This document shows positions 23,725 to 32,778 of a stretch of DNA of 64,000 nucleotides, one piece after another. Source of the stretch: Frankineae bacterium MT45 (GTDB lineage Bacteria; Actinomycetota; Actinomycetes; Mycobacteriales; Jatrophihabitantaceae); the NCBI GenBank assembly GCA_900100325.1, contig LT629697.1, positions 372,001 to 436,000 of the forward strand, written 5' to 3'. The first letter of the stretch is position 1; every line of letters begins with the position of its first letter. The translations under genes were made by a program, and so were the position numbers. The notes under the pieces were generated by a model. The model saw only the letters and a list, made by a program, of their open reading frames with translations. It searched no databases and had not been told where the DNA came from.

Positions 23725-25266
23725 ATGACCGCACACTCGCAGCTGGCCGCAGACCCGGCCACCACCCCGCGCCACGTGCGCGTGCTCATCGTCGGCAGCG
23801 GCTTTGCGGGGCTCGGCACCGCGATCCGCCTCACCCAGCGCGGTGACCGCGACTACCTCGTCATCGAGCGGGGCAGCGAGGTCGGCGGCACCTGGCGTGA
23901 CAACACCTACCCGGGCGCGGCCTGCGACGTCCCATCGCACCTCTACTCCTTCTCGTTCGAGCTGAACCCGAACTGGAGCCGCTCCTTCTCGCCGCAGCCG
24001 GAGATCCAGCAGTACCTGCGCGCGACGGCCAAGAAGTACCGCGTCCTGAACAACATGCTCTTCAACACCGAGGTGAACTCCAGCAACTGGGACTCCGAGA
24101 CGAACACCTGGATCGTTGAGACCTCCAACGGAACCTTCACCGCCGACGTCCTGGTGAGTGCCAGCGGAGCGCTCTGCGAGCCGTCCCTGCCCGACATCAA
24201 GGGCATCGAGACGTTCACTGGAGACTTCTTCCACTCCGCGCGCTGGAACCACGACATCAGCCTCGAAGGGAAGCGCGTCGCCGTCATCGGCACCGGCGCC
24301 TCGGCCATCCAGATCGTCCCCGAGGTGGCCAAGGTCGCCGGCCGGTTGGACGTCTACCAGCGCACCGCCCCGTGGATCATGCCGCGCAGCGACCGTCCGT
24401 ACTCCTCAGTCGAGCGGCAGATGTTCAAGCGCCTCCCGATCACCCAGCGCATCGCCCGCTCGTCGATCTACTGGGCCCGCGAGTTGATCGTGCTCGGCAT
24501 GGCCAAGAACCCGAAGCTTCTCAACGTCCCGCAGCGCATCGCCGAGCGTCACATCGCCCGCCAGGTCAAGAACGCCGACCTGCGTAAGAAGGTGACCCCG
24601 ACCTGGCAGATCGGTTGCAAGCGCATCCTGATCTCGAACACCTGGTACCCGGCCCTGCAGCGGGAGAACGTCGAGCTCATCACCGACGGCATCGCCGAGG
24701 TCCGTCCGAACGCGATCGTCAGCCGCGACGGCACCGTCCGCGAGGTCGACGCGATCATCCTGGCCACCGGCTTCCACGTCACCGACCCGCCGATCGCCGA
24801 CGCCGTCAAGGGCCCGGACGGCACCACCCTCGGCGAGGTGTGGCGCACCAGCGGTCAGCAGGCCTACAAGGGCACGGCGGTCGCCGGATTCCCCAATCTT
24901 TTCTTCCTGGTTGGCCCGAACACCGGTCTTGGGCACAGCTCGATGGTCTACATGATCGAGTCCCAGATCAACTACCTGCTCTCGGCCCTGGACACCATGC
25001 GCAAGCATGACCTGGCCACCGTCGAGGTCCGCAAGGACAAGCAGGACGCCTTCAACAAGTCAGTGCAGAAGAAGATGAGCAAGAGCGTCTGGACCACCGG
25101 CGGCTGCGCCAGCTGGTACCTCGACGCCCACGGCAACAACACCACGCTCTGGTCGAGTTTCACCTTTAGTTTCCGGGCCATCACCCGCAACTTCGACCTC
25201 GCGGCCTATCGCAGCACCGCGCACAACGACCGTCGTGCGCTCACCTCAGTGAAGGATGCTTCATGA
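23725..25266 (+). CDS. Flavin-containing Baeyer-Villiger-type monooxygenase
   Basis: A 513-residue FAD/NADPH monooxygenase. GSGFAGLG (about 23-30) binds FAD, EVGGTWRDNTYPGAACD is the conserved BVMO segment, FTGDFFHSARWN near 167-178 corresponds to the fingerprint FxGxxxHxxxW(P/D) but ends in Asn, and GTGASAIQ near 192 binds NADPH. ATGF(H) occurs near 346. The sequence resembles mycobacterial MymA/EthA-type enzymes. The ATG at 23725 fits the promoter and a leaderless mRNA. The stop overlaps the next start (ATGA), so it heads a three-gene operon; the substrate is likely a lipid-derived ketone, aldehyde or thiocarbonyl. Confidence 0.92.
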   Translation: MTAHSQLAADPATTPRHVRVLIVGSGFAGLGTAIRLTQRGDRDYLVIERGSEVGGTWRDNTYPGAACDVPSHLYSFSFELNPNWSRSFSPQPEIQQYLRATAKKYRVLNNMLFNTEVNSSNWDSETNTWIVETSNGTFTADVLVSASGALCEPSLPDIKGIETFTGDFFHSARWNHDISLEGKRVAVIGTGASAIQIVPEVAKVAGRLDVYQRTAPWIMPRSDRPYSSVERQMFKRLPITQRIARSSIYWARELIVLGMAKNPKLLNVPQRIAERHIARQVKNADLRKKVTPTWQIGCKRILISNTWYPALQRENVELITDGIAEVRPNAIVSRDGTVREVDAIILATGFHVTDPPIADAVKGPDGTTLGEVWRTSGQQAYKGTAVAGFPNLFFLVGPNTGLGHSSMVYMIESQINYLLSALDTMRKHDLATVEVRKDKQDAFNKSVQKKMSKSVWTTGGCASWYLDAHGNNTTLWSSFTFSFRAITRNFDLAAYRSTAHNDRRALTSVKDAS

Positions 25267-26177
25267 CATTCAGCGGCAGAGTCGCGGTCATCACCGGCGC
25301 GGGATCAGGCATCGGACGGGCGCTCGCGCTCGACCTGGCGCGGCGCGGCGCCAAGCTCGCCATCAGCGACGTCGACGCCGCTGGCCTTGAGGAGACGGCG
25401 GCCAAGGCTCGGGCGCTCGGGGCACCGGTGAAGTCCGACCGTCTTGACGTCACCGATCGGGCGGCCTTCTTCGCCTACGCCGACGCCGTCGTGGCCGAGT
25501 ACGGTTCCGTCGAACTCGTCATCAACAACGCCGGCATCGCCTTCACCGGCGACATCAAAGACATGACGTTCGATCAGATCGAGCGCGTCATCAACGTCGA
25601 CTTCTGGGGCGTCGTCAACGGCACGAAGGCGTTCCTGCCGCACCTCATCGCCTCGGGTGACGGCCGGCTGGTCAACGTCTCCTCGCTCTTCGGCATCCTC
25701 TCGGTGCCGGGCCAGGGCGCCTACAACGCCGCGAAGTTCGCAGTCCGTGGCTTCACCGAGGCGCTGCGTCAGGAGATGCTGGTGCAGGGCCACCCGGTGA
25801 AGGTGACCTGCGTGCACCCCGGTGGCATCAAGACCGCGATCGCTCGCAATGCCGGCGCGGTCGACGGGCTGGACGCGGCAGTGCTCGGGAAGATCTTCGA
25901 CAAGAAGCTGGCCATCACCTCACCGGAGGCCGCGGCCAAGATCATCCTGCGGGCCTCCGAGCGCGGCCGGGCTCGGGTCCTCGTCGGCCCGGACGCCAAG
26001 GTCCTCGACCTGCTGGTCCGTACCGTCGGCTCGGGCTACCAGCGCTTCGGTGCTCGCTACGCCCGCAAGACGATGCCGCAGCGCAAGGTGCCCACCCAGA
26101 AGCTGCCCACCCAACAGCTCGGCACCCAGAACGCGTCCGCACCCAAGGTGGCGACCAGCGTCGCCGACGGCGAATAG
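25263..26177 (+). CDS. Short-chain dehydrogenase with a repetitive C-terminal tail
   Basis: A 304-residue SDR. TGAGSGIG (about 11-18), NNAGI (about 89-93), the serine in VNVSSLFG and YNAAK (about 157-161) supply the cofactor and catalytic sites. The C-terminal 40 residues after KTMPQRK repeat PTQKLPTQQLGTQ units and look disordered. It overlaps the monooxygenase gene by four bases and abuts the hydrolase gene, as sadH sits with mymA and lipR in mycobacteria. It probably reduces or oxidises the alcohol/ketone handled by the monooxygenase. Confidence 0.9.
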   Translation: MTFSGRVAVITGAGSGIGRALALDLARRGAKLAISDVDAAGLEETAAKARALGAPVKSDRLDVTDRAAFFAYADAVVAEYGSVELVINNAGIAFTGDIKDMTFDQIERVINVDFWGVVNGTKAFLPHLIASGDGRLVNVSSLFGILSVPGQGAYNAAKFAVRGFTEALRQEMLVQGHPVKVTCVHPGGIKTAIARNAGAVDGLDAAVLGKIFDKKLAITSPEAAAKIILRASERGRARVLVGPDAKVLDLLVRTVGSGYQRFGARYARKTMPQRKVPTQKLPTQQLGTQNASAPKVATSVADGE

Positions 26178-27197
26178 ATGAAGCCTCGTTACCTGCCTCG
26201 GGGCGCGGTCGTCGCCTCGCTCAAGCCGATGTACTGGTTCACCCTGCATCACCGGCTGCCCACCACCGCGTCTCGCCGCATCCTGGACTTCACCGGCGCC
26301 AGTCAGCCGCTTCCCTCCGGGAGCGTGGTCGAGCGACTGACGCTCGGTGGACGTCCGGCTGAGCGGATCACTGTGGGTGCCACCGAGCGCCCGCGCGCCG
26401 TCCTCTACCTGCACGGTGGCGGGTACACCGTCGGTTCGCTGACCACGCACCGTTCGCTGGCCGCCTTCCTGGCCCGCGAGAGTGGTGCCGTGGTCTTCGC
26501 GCTGGATTACCGCCTGGCCCCGGAGCACCCGTACCCGGCGGCCGTCGATGATGCGGTGGCCGCGTTCATGGATATTGTCCGGGCCCACGGTTTCGCCCCC
26601 GACCAGATCGCGATCAGCGGTGACTCGGCCGGCGGCGGTCTCGCCGTGGCCACCACGCGCCGCCTCATCGACGATCACGGGGTGACTCCGGGTGCGCTGG
26701 CGCTGCTGTCGCCCTGGACCGATCCGAGCGACGAGCACGTGACGAAGAGCCGCGATCTGGTGGTGAACCAGGCCTGGGGACGCAAGAACGCAGCCGCCTA
26801 CCGCGGTCAGGCCGATCCCAAGACCCCGGGTTACGCGCCGATGTACGCCAGCATGAGTGGCCTGCCACCGATGCTGGTTCATGTCGGCACCTCCGAGCTG
26901 CTGCTGCCGCAGATTCGCCGCTTCGTGGAGACGGCTCGCGCCGGCGGGGTCGACGTCGAATACCGCGAGTTTCCCGAGCTCTGGCACAGCGGTCACACGC
27001 AGGCGGGCATGGTTCGCGAAGCGGCGGACGCGGTGCACGCGGTTGGCGTTTTCATCCGGGCCCATCTCGACTCGGCGTATGCGGCATCGGCCGCCCGCGC
27101 GGGTCAGTCAGGGGCCCCCACAGACGGCGAGGCGATCCCAGCGCCGCGTCGACGGCGGCGGGCAACGAGCGCTTCGGCGCCCAACCCGACCGCTTAG
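26178..27197 (+). CDS. Alpha/beta hydrolase, hormone-sensitive lipase type
   Basis: A 339-residue esterase/lipase. LYLHGGGYTVGS near 76-87 forms the oxyanion hole, DYRLAPEHPYPAAVDD near 110-125 is a family signature, GDSAGG near 153-158 has the nucleophile Ser, and acid and histidine candidates occur later (GTSELLLPQ; WHSGHTQ). The C-terminal 35 residues are Ala/Arg-rich and likely disordered. It begins on the base after the SDR stop. In the pathway it could cleave the ester made by the monooxygenase. Confidence 0.9.
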   Translation: MKPRYLPRGAVVASLKPMYWFTLHHRLPTTASRRILDFTGASQPLPSGSVVERLTLGGRPAERITVGATERPRAVLYLHGGGYTVGSLTTHRSLAAFLARESGAVVFALDYRLAPEHPYPAAVDDAVAAFMDIVRAHGFAPDQIAISGDSAGGGLAVATTRRLIDDHGVTPGALALLSPWTDPSDEHVTKSRDLVVNQAWGRKNAAAYRGQADPKTPGYAPMYASMSGLPPMLVHVGTSELLLPQIRRFVETARAGGVDVEYREFPELWHSGHTQAGMVREAADAVHAVGVFIRAHLDSAYAASAARAGQSGAPTDGEAIPAPRRRRRATSASAPNPTA

Positions 27198-27243
27198 GGG
27201 TTCGTGGTCTCGCCTGCCCCGTGATGGCGAGACCAGGAAGCCA

Positions 27244-27279
27244 GGAAGCCGCCGCCCGAGAGATCGGGTGGCGGCTTCC
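27244..27279 (+). terminator. Terminator hairpin after the BVMO operon
   Basis: A 16-bp stem (27244-27259 with 27264-27279, one G-T pair) closes a GAGA tetraloop, about 45 bases after the hydrolase stop. There is only a weak T-rich stretch afterwards, as usual in actinobacteria. Confidence 0.75.
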
Positions 27280-27374
27280 GTCGTTCTAGGCCGACATCTG
27301 AGACGGCAGCTGCCCACACTCTCCGCCGAGCCCGCGGCACGGTATACAGCGCAGCCAGGACGCATGGCTGGAGA

Positions 27375-27416
27375 CAGCACATTGCCCGCCGGCCGGAGCC
27401 GACGGGCAATGTGTTG
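27375..27416. terminator. Second hairpin, probably terminator for the minus-strand wall-protein gene
   Basis: The arms 27375-27388 and 27403-27416 pair over 14 positions with one G-T pair around a GC-rich loop that can itself fold (GGC/GCC). It lies 45 bases beyond the stop of the sorting-signal protein at 27461 and could also act as a backup for the plus-strand operon. Confidence 0.65.
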
Positions 27417-27460
27417 TAGCGCCTTGTTCGTGAGTTGCTGGCCGTCAGGCCGGCGGGGAC

Positions 27461-28963
27461 TTACCGGAGGTTGTCGAACCAACCGGAGAAGTAGTTGGCC
27501 CCGGCGTCGTGAGCAGGCGTCGCGGTACGTCGCCGCTGGCTGTACACCAGCAGGAAAATCCCGCCGATGACGAGCGCAACGCCGCCGTAGACCTCGGGCC
27601 GCGAGTCGTATCCGGTGCTGGCCAGGTTCGTGTCAGCCGGCACCTGGGTAACCACTAGCGGATCCACGGCCGAGGCGTCGGTCGCGACCACGAAGTCGAA
27701 CTCGGCACTCGTGCCCCCGCCGGTGAAGACCACCTTGTGCGCACCCGCCGCGAGGCCGGTCGGCACGGTGAACGGGTACGTGATGTTCCCGGACGCGTCG
27801 GTGGTCGTGGTGCCGAGGTTCTGCGGGGTCGAGTGGAGGACGACGTCCATGCTCGTGTTCGGAGCGCCGCCGCTGAGGTGGATGGTCACCGCCTGGCCAG
27901 GCACCAGCGTTGAGCCGTTAGCCACTGGCGAGCCGGAGGCGTCGGTGGCGCCGACTACCGGAGGAACCGGCGTGGCGGTGGGAAGCGGGGTGGCGGTGGC
28001 AACCGGCTCAGGCGTTGCGGTGGCAACCGGCTCAGGCGTTGCGGTCGCGACCGGCTCGGGAGTAGCAGTGGCGACCGGCTCAGGCGTCGCGGTGGCGACC
28101 GGCTCAGGGGTGGCCGTCGGTGCCGGGGTAGCGGTCGGCTCCGGCGTTGCGGTTGCAACCGGCTCTGGCGTCGCGGTCGCGCCTGGCTCCGGCGTGGCCG
28201 TCGGTGCCGGGGTAGCGGTGGGCTCCGGGGTCGCGGTGGGCTCCGGTGTCGCCGTCGGGGCGGGGGTGGCTGTGGGAGCCGGGGTAGCGGTCGGCTCCGG
28301 CGTGGGAGTCACTACCGGGCCTGCGGCCGTAACCGGGATCGAGCCGAGAACCAGGTTCGCACCCGAGTCGTACGTGCACGGGATGGTCCTCTTCCCCAGC
28401 GGAAGGACGCTGGTTCCCCCGGCGTCCTTCGGGTCGAAGAATGCGGCCACTGTCGTCGCGGTCAGCGTGGCCGTCCCGACCGACGTCAGGGTCGCAGTCG
28501 GGGAGGGTCCGGTGGCGGTGATGGAGAACTCCGGGCCGTCACCGTTCGCGTCCTGGGTCTGCGGAACCTGCGTCGTCGGAACGGTTGCTGTGATGGAGAG
28601 GTTCGGCGGGTTGGCGTTGGTCAGCGAGGCACCGGCGGTGATCGTGCCCTGGAGTGTGGTGGCACCGAGAATCTGCAGCGCGTCGGTGGTCGCGACGTTC
28701 AGCCTGATGCTGATGGAGAAGTTCTGCAGGGTGACCTGGTCCCCGACCTTGGCCGTCGCTGGGATGTCAGCCTTGACGCTGGCGACGTACGGCTCTGAAC
28801 CGGCAACAGGAATCGTGCAGTGCGTAGGAACCGTGGCATTTAGCGTTGTCAGCGCGGAGGCACTACTCGCCCCGGCGACCACCCCGGCCACACTCAGCGC
28901 AACCCCGCCGATGACGGCGACGATCCCTACCGGCTTCGTGACTGCGATTCGCTTCTGAAACAT
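27461..28963 (-). CDS. Wall-anchored Pro/Thr-repeat protein with LASTG sorting signal
   Basis: A 500-residue surface protein. A signal peptide covers about residues 1-38. An N-terminal beta-rich domain (about 40-215) begins TLNATVPTHCTIPV and ends with a paired cysteine. A low-complexity stretch of about 115 residues made of TPEP, TPAP and VATATPEP units follows, then an Ig-like domain (about 335-425). The C-terminus has LASTG near 447-451, a hydrophobic segment near 457-475 and QRRR, which is the LAXTG pattern used by class E sortases. Unusually, 20 further residues follow the basic stop. The ATG at 28963 follows a G-rich site. No sortase gene is in the window. Confidence 0.85.
   Translation of the reverse strand: MFQKRIAVTKPVGIVAVIGGVALSVAGVVAGASSASALTTLNATVPTHCTIPVAGSEPYVASVKADIPATAKVGDQVTLQNFSISIRLNVATTDALQILGATTLQGTITAGASLTNANPPNLSITATVPTTQVPQTQDANGDGPEFSITATGPSPTATLTSVGTATLTATTVAAFFDPKDAGGTSVLPLGKRTIPCTYDSGANLVLGSIPVTAAGPVVTPTPEPTATPAPTATPAPTATPEPTATPEPTATPAPTATPEPGATATPEPVATATPEPTATPAPTATPEPVATATPEPVATATPEPVATATPEPVATATPEPVATATPLPTATPVPPVVGATDASGSPVANGSTLVPGQAVTIHLSGGAPNTSMDVVLHSTPQNLGTTTTDASGNITYPFTVPTGLAAGAHKVVFTGGGTSAEFDFVVATDASAVDPLVVTQVPADTNLASTGYDSRPEVYGGVALVIGGIFLLVYSQRRRTATPAHDAGANYFSGWFDNLR
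27964..28305 (-). repeat. Tandem coding repeat for the Pro/Thr stalk
   Basis: About 340 bases are built of related 18- and 24-base units that encode TATPEP/TATPAP and then VATATPEP. The last block repeats the 24-base unit at least five times with only third-position changes. Variation in copy number between strains is to be expected. Confidence 0.85.
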
Positions 28964-29109
28964 CTGTTCCCATCCCCCGACTCGACTACGTTGTCTGCCT
29001 GGTTCCCACCAACGCTACTCATGAGTTGGCCGAAATTCACCGAGGCACGAGAGGTGGATCACCCACAGACCGCTCAAACTACCCGACAGTAACGTCCCTC
29101 ACAACACCA

Positions 29110-29149
29110 GAGAGCCAGCCTGTGGATATTGCTCTACAGGCTGGCTCTC
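29110..29149 (-). terminator. Terminator of the thiolase/reductase/dehydratase operon
   Basis: A perfect 14-bp stem (29110-29123 with 29136-29149) with a 12-base loop lies about 40 bases past the MaoC-type stop on the minus strand. Further flanking ACCA/TGGT complementarity with one bulged base lengthens it. The rest of the 28964-29186 gap holds the upstream region of the wall-protein gene; no further element was recognised. Confidence 0.75.
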
Positions 29150-29186
29150 GTGGTAATGCGTCGTGTTTTGCGGCAACTACTGGCAG

Positions 29187-30086
29187 TTAGTAGACCGTCC
29201 CGGTGAGGTGTGGTTTTCCGGTCTTCGCGTTTCGTACGTCCAGCGACCACGAGGAGCCGAGCTGCTCCGACCGAAGCGCCACTCGGGCCGGCAGGAATAC
29301 CGGCGTCTTGAACGCGACATCAACCGTGAAGCTGTCGGCCAGCCGACCCTCGAGCGAGGCGATCGTCCGAGCCTTGAGCCACATGCCGTGCGCGATCGCA
29401 CCCTTGAAGCCGAAGGCCTTCGCGGTGAGGTTGTGCAGGTGGATCGGGTTGCTGTCGCCCGAGACCCCGGCGTAGCGCCGACCGGTGTCGCCTGGAACCT
29501 TGATCAGCGCGGCAACCCCGCTGGGCAGGTCCTCGGCGGCACGAACCTTCGGCTTGCTCGTCGACTTCTCGCCCGTCTCACCGGCCGGCTTACCCCGGCG
29601 CAGGTACGTGCTGCGATCCGTCCAGACCAACTCGTCGCCGACGAACGCCTCGGAGACCAGGTCGATCTGGCGCCCTGAGTCGTGCGGCCGCAGGTTCTCG
29701 GCGTGCACGCGCAGGTTCACCACCTCGTCCAGAGTCACCGGACGCAGCTGGCTGATCGTGTTGTTGACGTGCACGGTGCCCGGCGCGGGGAACGGGAACT
29801 CCGGCTCGACCATCAGCGACATCTGCAGCGGAAACGCCAGCACATGCAGGTAGGTGACCGGAAGCTCGTCGCGCCCGCCGAACCCACAGACGCTCTGGTA
29901 GGCGGCCAGGTGCGCCGGGTCGATGCTCTGCTTGTCGAGGGTGAAGACCGTCGACGGTGCCGTCTTGCCGTGCGGGCCACGCGAACCGAGCGCGGCCCGC
30001 AGGAAGAGCGGACCCATCTTCGGTGACTCGCTCAGCGCGCGGATCTTCGGCGGCAGGGCCGCGGAGTTCTTCACGGTGGCGGTCAT
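29187..30086 (-). CDS. MaoC-like dehydratase, HtdX type
   Basis: A 299-residue double hot-dog protein. The C-terminal half has the hydratase-2 motif: YAGVSGDSNPIHLHNLTAKA then FKGAIAHGMW, with Asp and His as catalytic pair. It is expected to interconvert trans-2-enoyl and 3-hydroxyacyl thioesters. The ATG at 30086 is used; GTG at 30095 is an alternative. A 13-base element (TGCCTGAGATGAC) occurs twice in tandem around the start. It is the third gene after thiolase and FabG4-type reductase, the same content as the Rv0241c-Rv0243 region. Confidence 0.88.
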   Translation of the reverse strand: MTATVKNSAALPPKIRALSESPKMGPLFLRAALGSRGPHGKTAPSTVFTLDKQSIDPAHLAAYQSVCGFGGRDELPVTYLHVLAFPLQMSLMVEPEFPFPAPGTVHVNNTISQLRPVTLDEVVNLRVHAENLRPHDSGRQIDLVSEAFVGDELVWTDRSTYLRRGKPAGETGEKSTSKPKVRAAEDLPSGVAALIKVPGDTGRRYAGVSGDSNPIHLHNLTAKAFGFKGAIAHGMWLKARTIASLEGRLADSFTVDVAFKTPVFLPARVALRSEQLGSSWSLDVRNAKTGKPHLTGTVY

Positions 30087-30118
30087 CTCAGGCACCCGTC
30101 ATCTCAGGCAGCGACATC

Positions 30119-31441
30119 TCAAGCTCCAACTAGGTTCTGGCCGCAGACCCGAAGGACCTGGCCGTTCACCCCACCGGCCGACGAGGACGCGAACCAGGCC
30201 GCCGTCTCGGCCACGTCCACCGGCAGGCCGGCCTGCTGCAGAGCGTTCAGACGACGAGCAACCTCCCGAGTAGCAAAGGGGATTGCGTGGGTCATGTCGG
30301 TGTCGATGAACCCCGGCGCGATGGCGTTGATGGTGGCGCCGGTCTTGGCGAAGGCCGGCGCGAAGGAGCGGACCATGCCGATGACGCCGGCCTTGCTGGC
30401 CGCGTAGTTGGTCTGGCCGCGGTTGCCGGCGATGCCGCTGGTCGAGGCGAGGCAGACGATCCGCCCGTCGTCGCTGAAGACGTCACTGGCCAGCAGGGCC
30501 GCGTTGACCCGGAGCTGCGACTCGAGGTTCACCGCCATCACCGACGACCAGACCTCGGGCTTCATGTTGGCCAGCAGCTTGTCGCGGGTGATCCCGGCGT
30601 TGTGGATGACGATGTCGAGCTTGCCGTAGCGCTCCTTGGCCAGTTCGAGCATCCGCTCGGCCGCATCGGGCGCGGAGATGTCCAGCTGCAGGGTGGTCCC
30701 GCCAACCTTGTTGGCCACCTTGGCCAGGTTGTCACCGGCCGACGGAAGGTCGGCGCAGATCACGGTTGCTCCATCGCGGGCGAGCACCTCGGCGATGGCG
30801 GCACCGATACCGCGGGCGGCCCCGGTGACGACGGCGACCTTGCCGGCCAGCGGCTGGTTCCAGTCGGCCGGCGCCGGAGCGGCCCCGGCACCGACACGGA
30901 CGACCTGACCGTCGACGTAGGCCGACCGGCCCGAGAGGAAGAAACGCAGCGCCGACTCCGGCGAGGCGTCACCCTCGAGCAGCACCAGGTTGGCCGTAGC
31001 ACCGCCACGCACCTCCTTGGCCAGCGAGCGGATGAAGCCGTCCAACCCATGACGGGCCGCATCGCGCACCGGGCTTTCACCGTCGGGCACGCGGCCGAGC
31101 ACGACCACCCGACCGCCGCCCTTCAGGCGCCGCAGGGCGCCGCCGAAGAACGACTGCAGACCGGCCAGATCGGCCGGCGTCTCGGCCCCCGTGGCATCCA
31201 GAACCAGGGCACCCCACTTGGCGGTGTCGGAGTCCTCCGTCTGCACGTCGGCTCCGGCATCGCGCAGGATGTCACTCAGTTCCTTGACGCCCTCGCCGAT
31301 CGCGCCGACGAGCACCGGACCGTTGACCAGCGGGGCACCCGCCTTGTAGCGCCGCAGAATCGCCGGACGCGGCAGGCCGAGCTTGGTGGCGACGGTCTTG
31401 CCTACGCCGCCGCTGACGATCTCCTGGTACTTGTCACTCAT
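30119..31441 (-). CDS. High-molecular-weight 3-oxoacyl-(ACP) reductase, FabG4-like
   Basis: A 440-residue SDR. Residues about 1-200 form a flavodoxin-like N-terminal domain; the catalytic domain has TGAARGIG near 207-214, HNAGI near 283-287, the serine in CLASTSG and YAASK near 347-351. This two-domain layout is that of the NADH-dependent FabG4 (HMwFabG). It would reduce 3-ketoacyl-CoA or -ACP to 3-hydroxyacyl. ATGA overlaps the end of the thiolase gene, so it is translationally coupled. Confidence 0.92.
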   Translation of the reverse strand: MSDKYQEIVSGGVGKTVATKLGLPRPAILRRYKAGAPLVNGPVLVGAIGEGVKELSDILRDAGADVQTEDSDTAKWGALVLDATGAETPADLAGLQSFFGGALRRLKGGGRVVVLGRVPDGESPVRDAARHGLDGFIRSLAKEVRGGATANLVLLEGDASPESALRFFLSGRSAYVDGQVVRVGAGAAPAPADWNQPLAGKVAVVTGAARGIGAAIAEVLARDGATVICADLPSAGDNLAKVANKVGGTTLQLDISAPDAAERMLELAKERYGKLDIVIHNAGITRDKLLANMKPEVWSSVMAVNLESQLRVNAALLASDVFSDDGRIVCLASTSGIAGNRGQTNYAASKAGVIGMVRSFAPAFAKTGATINAIAPGFIDTDMTHAIPFATREVARRLNALQQAGLPVDVAETAAWFASSSAGGVNGQVLRVCGQNLVGA

Positions 31442-32745
31442 TTCGCTGCACTCTCCAGAATCGCGACGACACCCTGGCCGCCGGCTGCACAGATTGAGAT
31501 AAGGCCCCGCTTGCCCGGGCCGGCTTCGTGAAGTTGCTTGGCCAGCGACGCGACGATGCGTCCACCGGTTGCCGCGAAGGGGTGCCCCGCGGCCAGCGAC
31601 GATCCGTTGACGTTCAACTTGCTGCGGTCGATCGAGCCGAGCGGCGCGTCCAGGCCGAGGCGCTCCTTGCAGAACGCCGGGTCCTCCCAGGCCGCGAAGT
31701 TGACCAGGACGACCGAGGCGAACGCCTCGTGAATCTCGTAGAAATCGAAGTCCTGCAGCGTCAGTCCATTGCGGGCGAGCAGCCGCGGCACGGCGTAGAT
31801 CGGGGCCATCAGCAGGCCGTCGTCCTTGATGTCACCGTGGACGTAGTCAAGCGCCGAGGTCTCGGCGTCAGTGAGGTATGCCCAGACCGGCAGCTTGTGC
31901 GCAGCGGCCCACTCGTCGGTCGAGAGCAGCACCGCGGAGGCGCCATCGGTGAGCGGCGTGGAGTTGGCGGCCGTCATCGTCGGGTGGTCCAGCCCCTTGC
32001 CGAAGACGGGCTTCAGCTTGGCCAGCTTCTCGACCGTCGAGTCACCGCGCAGGTTGTTGTCCTTGGAGAGCTTGCGGAACGGCGTGATCAGGTCATCGAA
32101 GAATCCGCGATCGTAGGCGGCGGCGAGCTTCTGGTGGCTCTCGACGGTGAGCTGGTCCTGTGCTTCGCGGGTGATGCCCCACTGCTCAGCGGTGATGGCC
32201 GCGTGCTCGCCCATCGACAGGCCGGTGCGCGGCTCCGAGTTCTCCGGACGCTCCGGCGCCAGGTGGCCCGGACGGACGCCGAGCAGCGTCTTCAGCTGGG
32301 CCGGCACGCCCTTGGCCCGGTTCGCGTCGAGCAGCGTCTTGCGCAGGTCCTCCGAGAGCGCGAGGGGGGCGTCCGAGGTGGTGTCGGTGCCGCCGGCGAT
32401 GCCCGAGTCGATCTGGCCGAGACGGATCTTGTTGGCGACGAGGATCGCCGTCTCCAGGCCGGTGCCGCAGGCCTGCTGCACGTCGTAGGCCGGGGTCTGC
32501 GGGCTCAGCTTCGAGCCGAGGACACACTCCCGGGTCAGGTTGAAGTCGCGGGCGTGCTTGAGGACGGCGCCAGCGGCGACCTCGCCCAGACGCTCACCCT
32601 GCAGCCCGTAGCGCGCGACCAGTCCGTCGATGGTGGCCGTGAGCATGTCTTGGTTCGACGCGTGTGAGTACGGCCCGTTCGACCGGGCGAACGGAATGCG
32701 ATTGCCGCCGACGATGGCGGCCCTTCGCGCTTTTGCAGTGGCCAC
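31438..32745 (-). CDS. Acetyl-CoA C-acyltransferase (thiolase), FadA2-like
   Basis: A 435-residue thiolase. The nucleophilic cysteine lies in VQQACGTGLE near residue 92, the histidine in EIHEAF near 343-348 and the second cysteine in ISICAAGGQG near the C-terminus; NGSSLAAGHPFAATGGR is the family signature. It cleaves or condenses 3-ketoacyl-CoA. The start is GTG 32745, six bases after AAGGGAAGGA; longer frames run into the operators. It heads the three-gene operon, completing with reductase and dehydratase most of a beta-oxidation/elongation cycle. Confidence 0.93.
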   Translation of the reverse strand: MATAKARRAAIVGGNRIPFARSNGPYSHASNQDMLTATIDGLVARYGLQGERLGEVAAGAVLKHARDFNLTRECVLGSKLSPQTPAYDVQQACGTGLETAILVANKIRLGQIDSGIAGGTDTTSDAPLALSEDLRKTLLDANRAKGVPAQLKTLLGVRPGHLAPERPENSEPRTGLSMGEHAAITAEQWGITREAQDQLTVESHQKLAAAYDRGFFDDLITPFRKLSKDNNLRGDSTVEKLAKLKPVFGKGLDHPTMTAANSTPLTDGASAVLLSTDEWAAAHKLPVWAYLTDAETSALDYVHGDIKDDGLLMAPIYAVPRLLARNGLTLQDFDFYEIHEAFASVVLVNFAAWEDPAFCKERLGLDAPLGSIDRSKLNVNGSSLAAGHPFAATGGRIVASLAKQLHEAGPGKRGLISICAAGGQGVVAILESAAK

Positions 32746-32778
32746 AACTGGTCCTTCCCTTGCCTGCTGATTTATAGA

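Noticed and set aside
27964-28305. CRISPR-like array suggested by regular repeats
   Set aside because: The repeats are contiguous, in frame and code for a Pro/Thr stalk; there are no unique spacers.
27615-28958. 447-codon plus-strand frame across the wall-protein gene
   Set aside because: It is the mirror image of the Pro/Thr repeat; it has no start signal, while the minus-strand frame has a signal peptide, sorting motif and membrane anchor.
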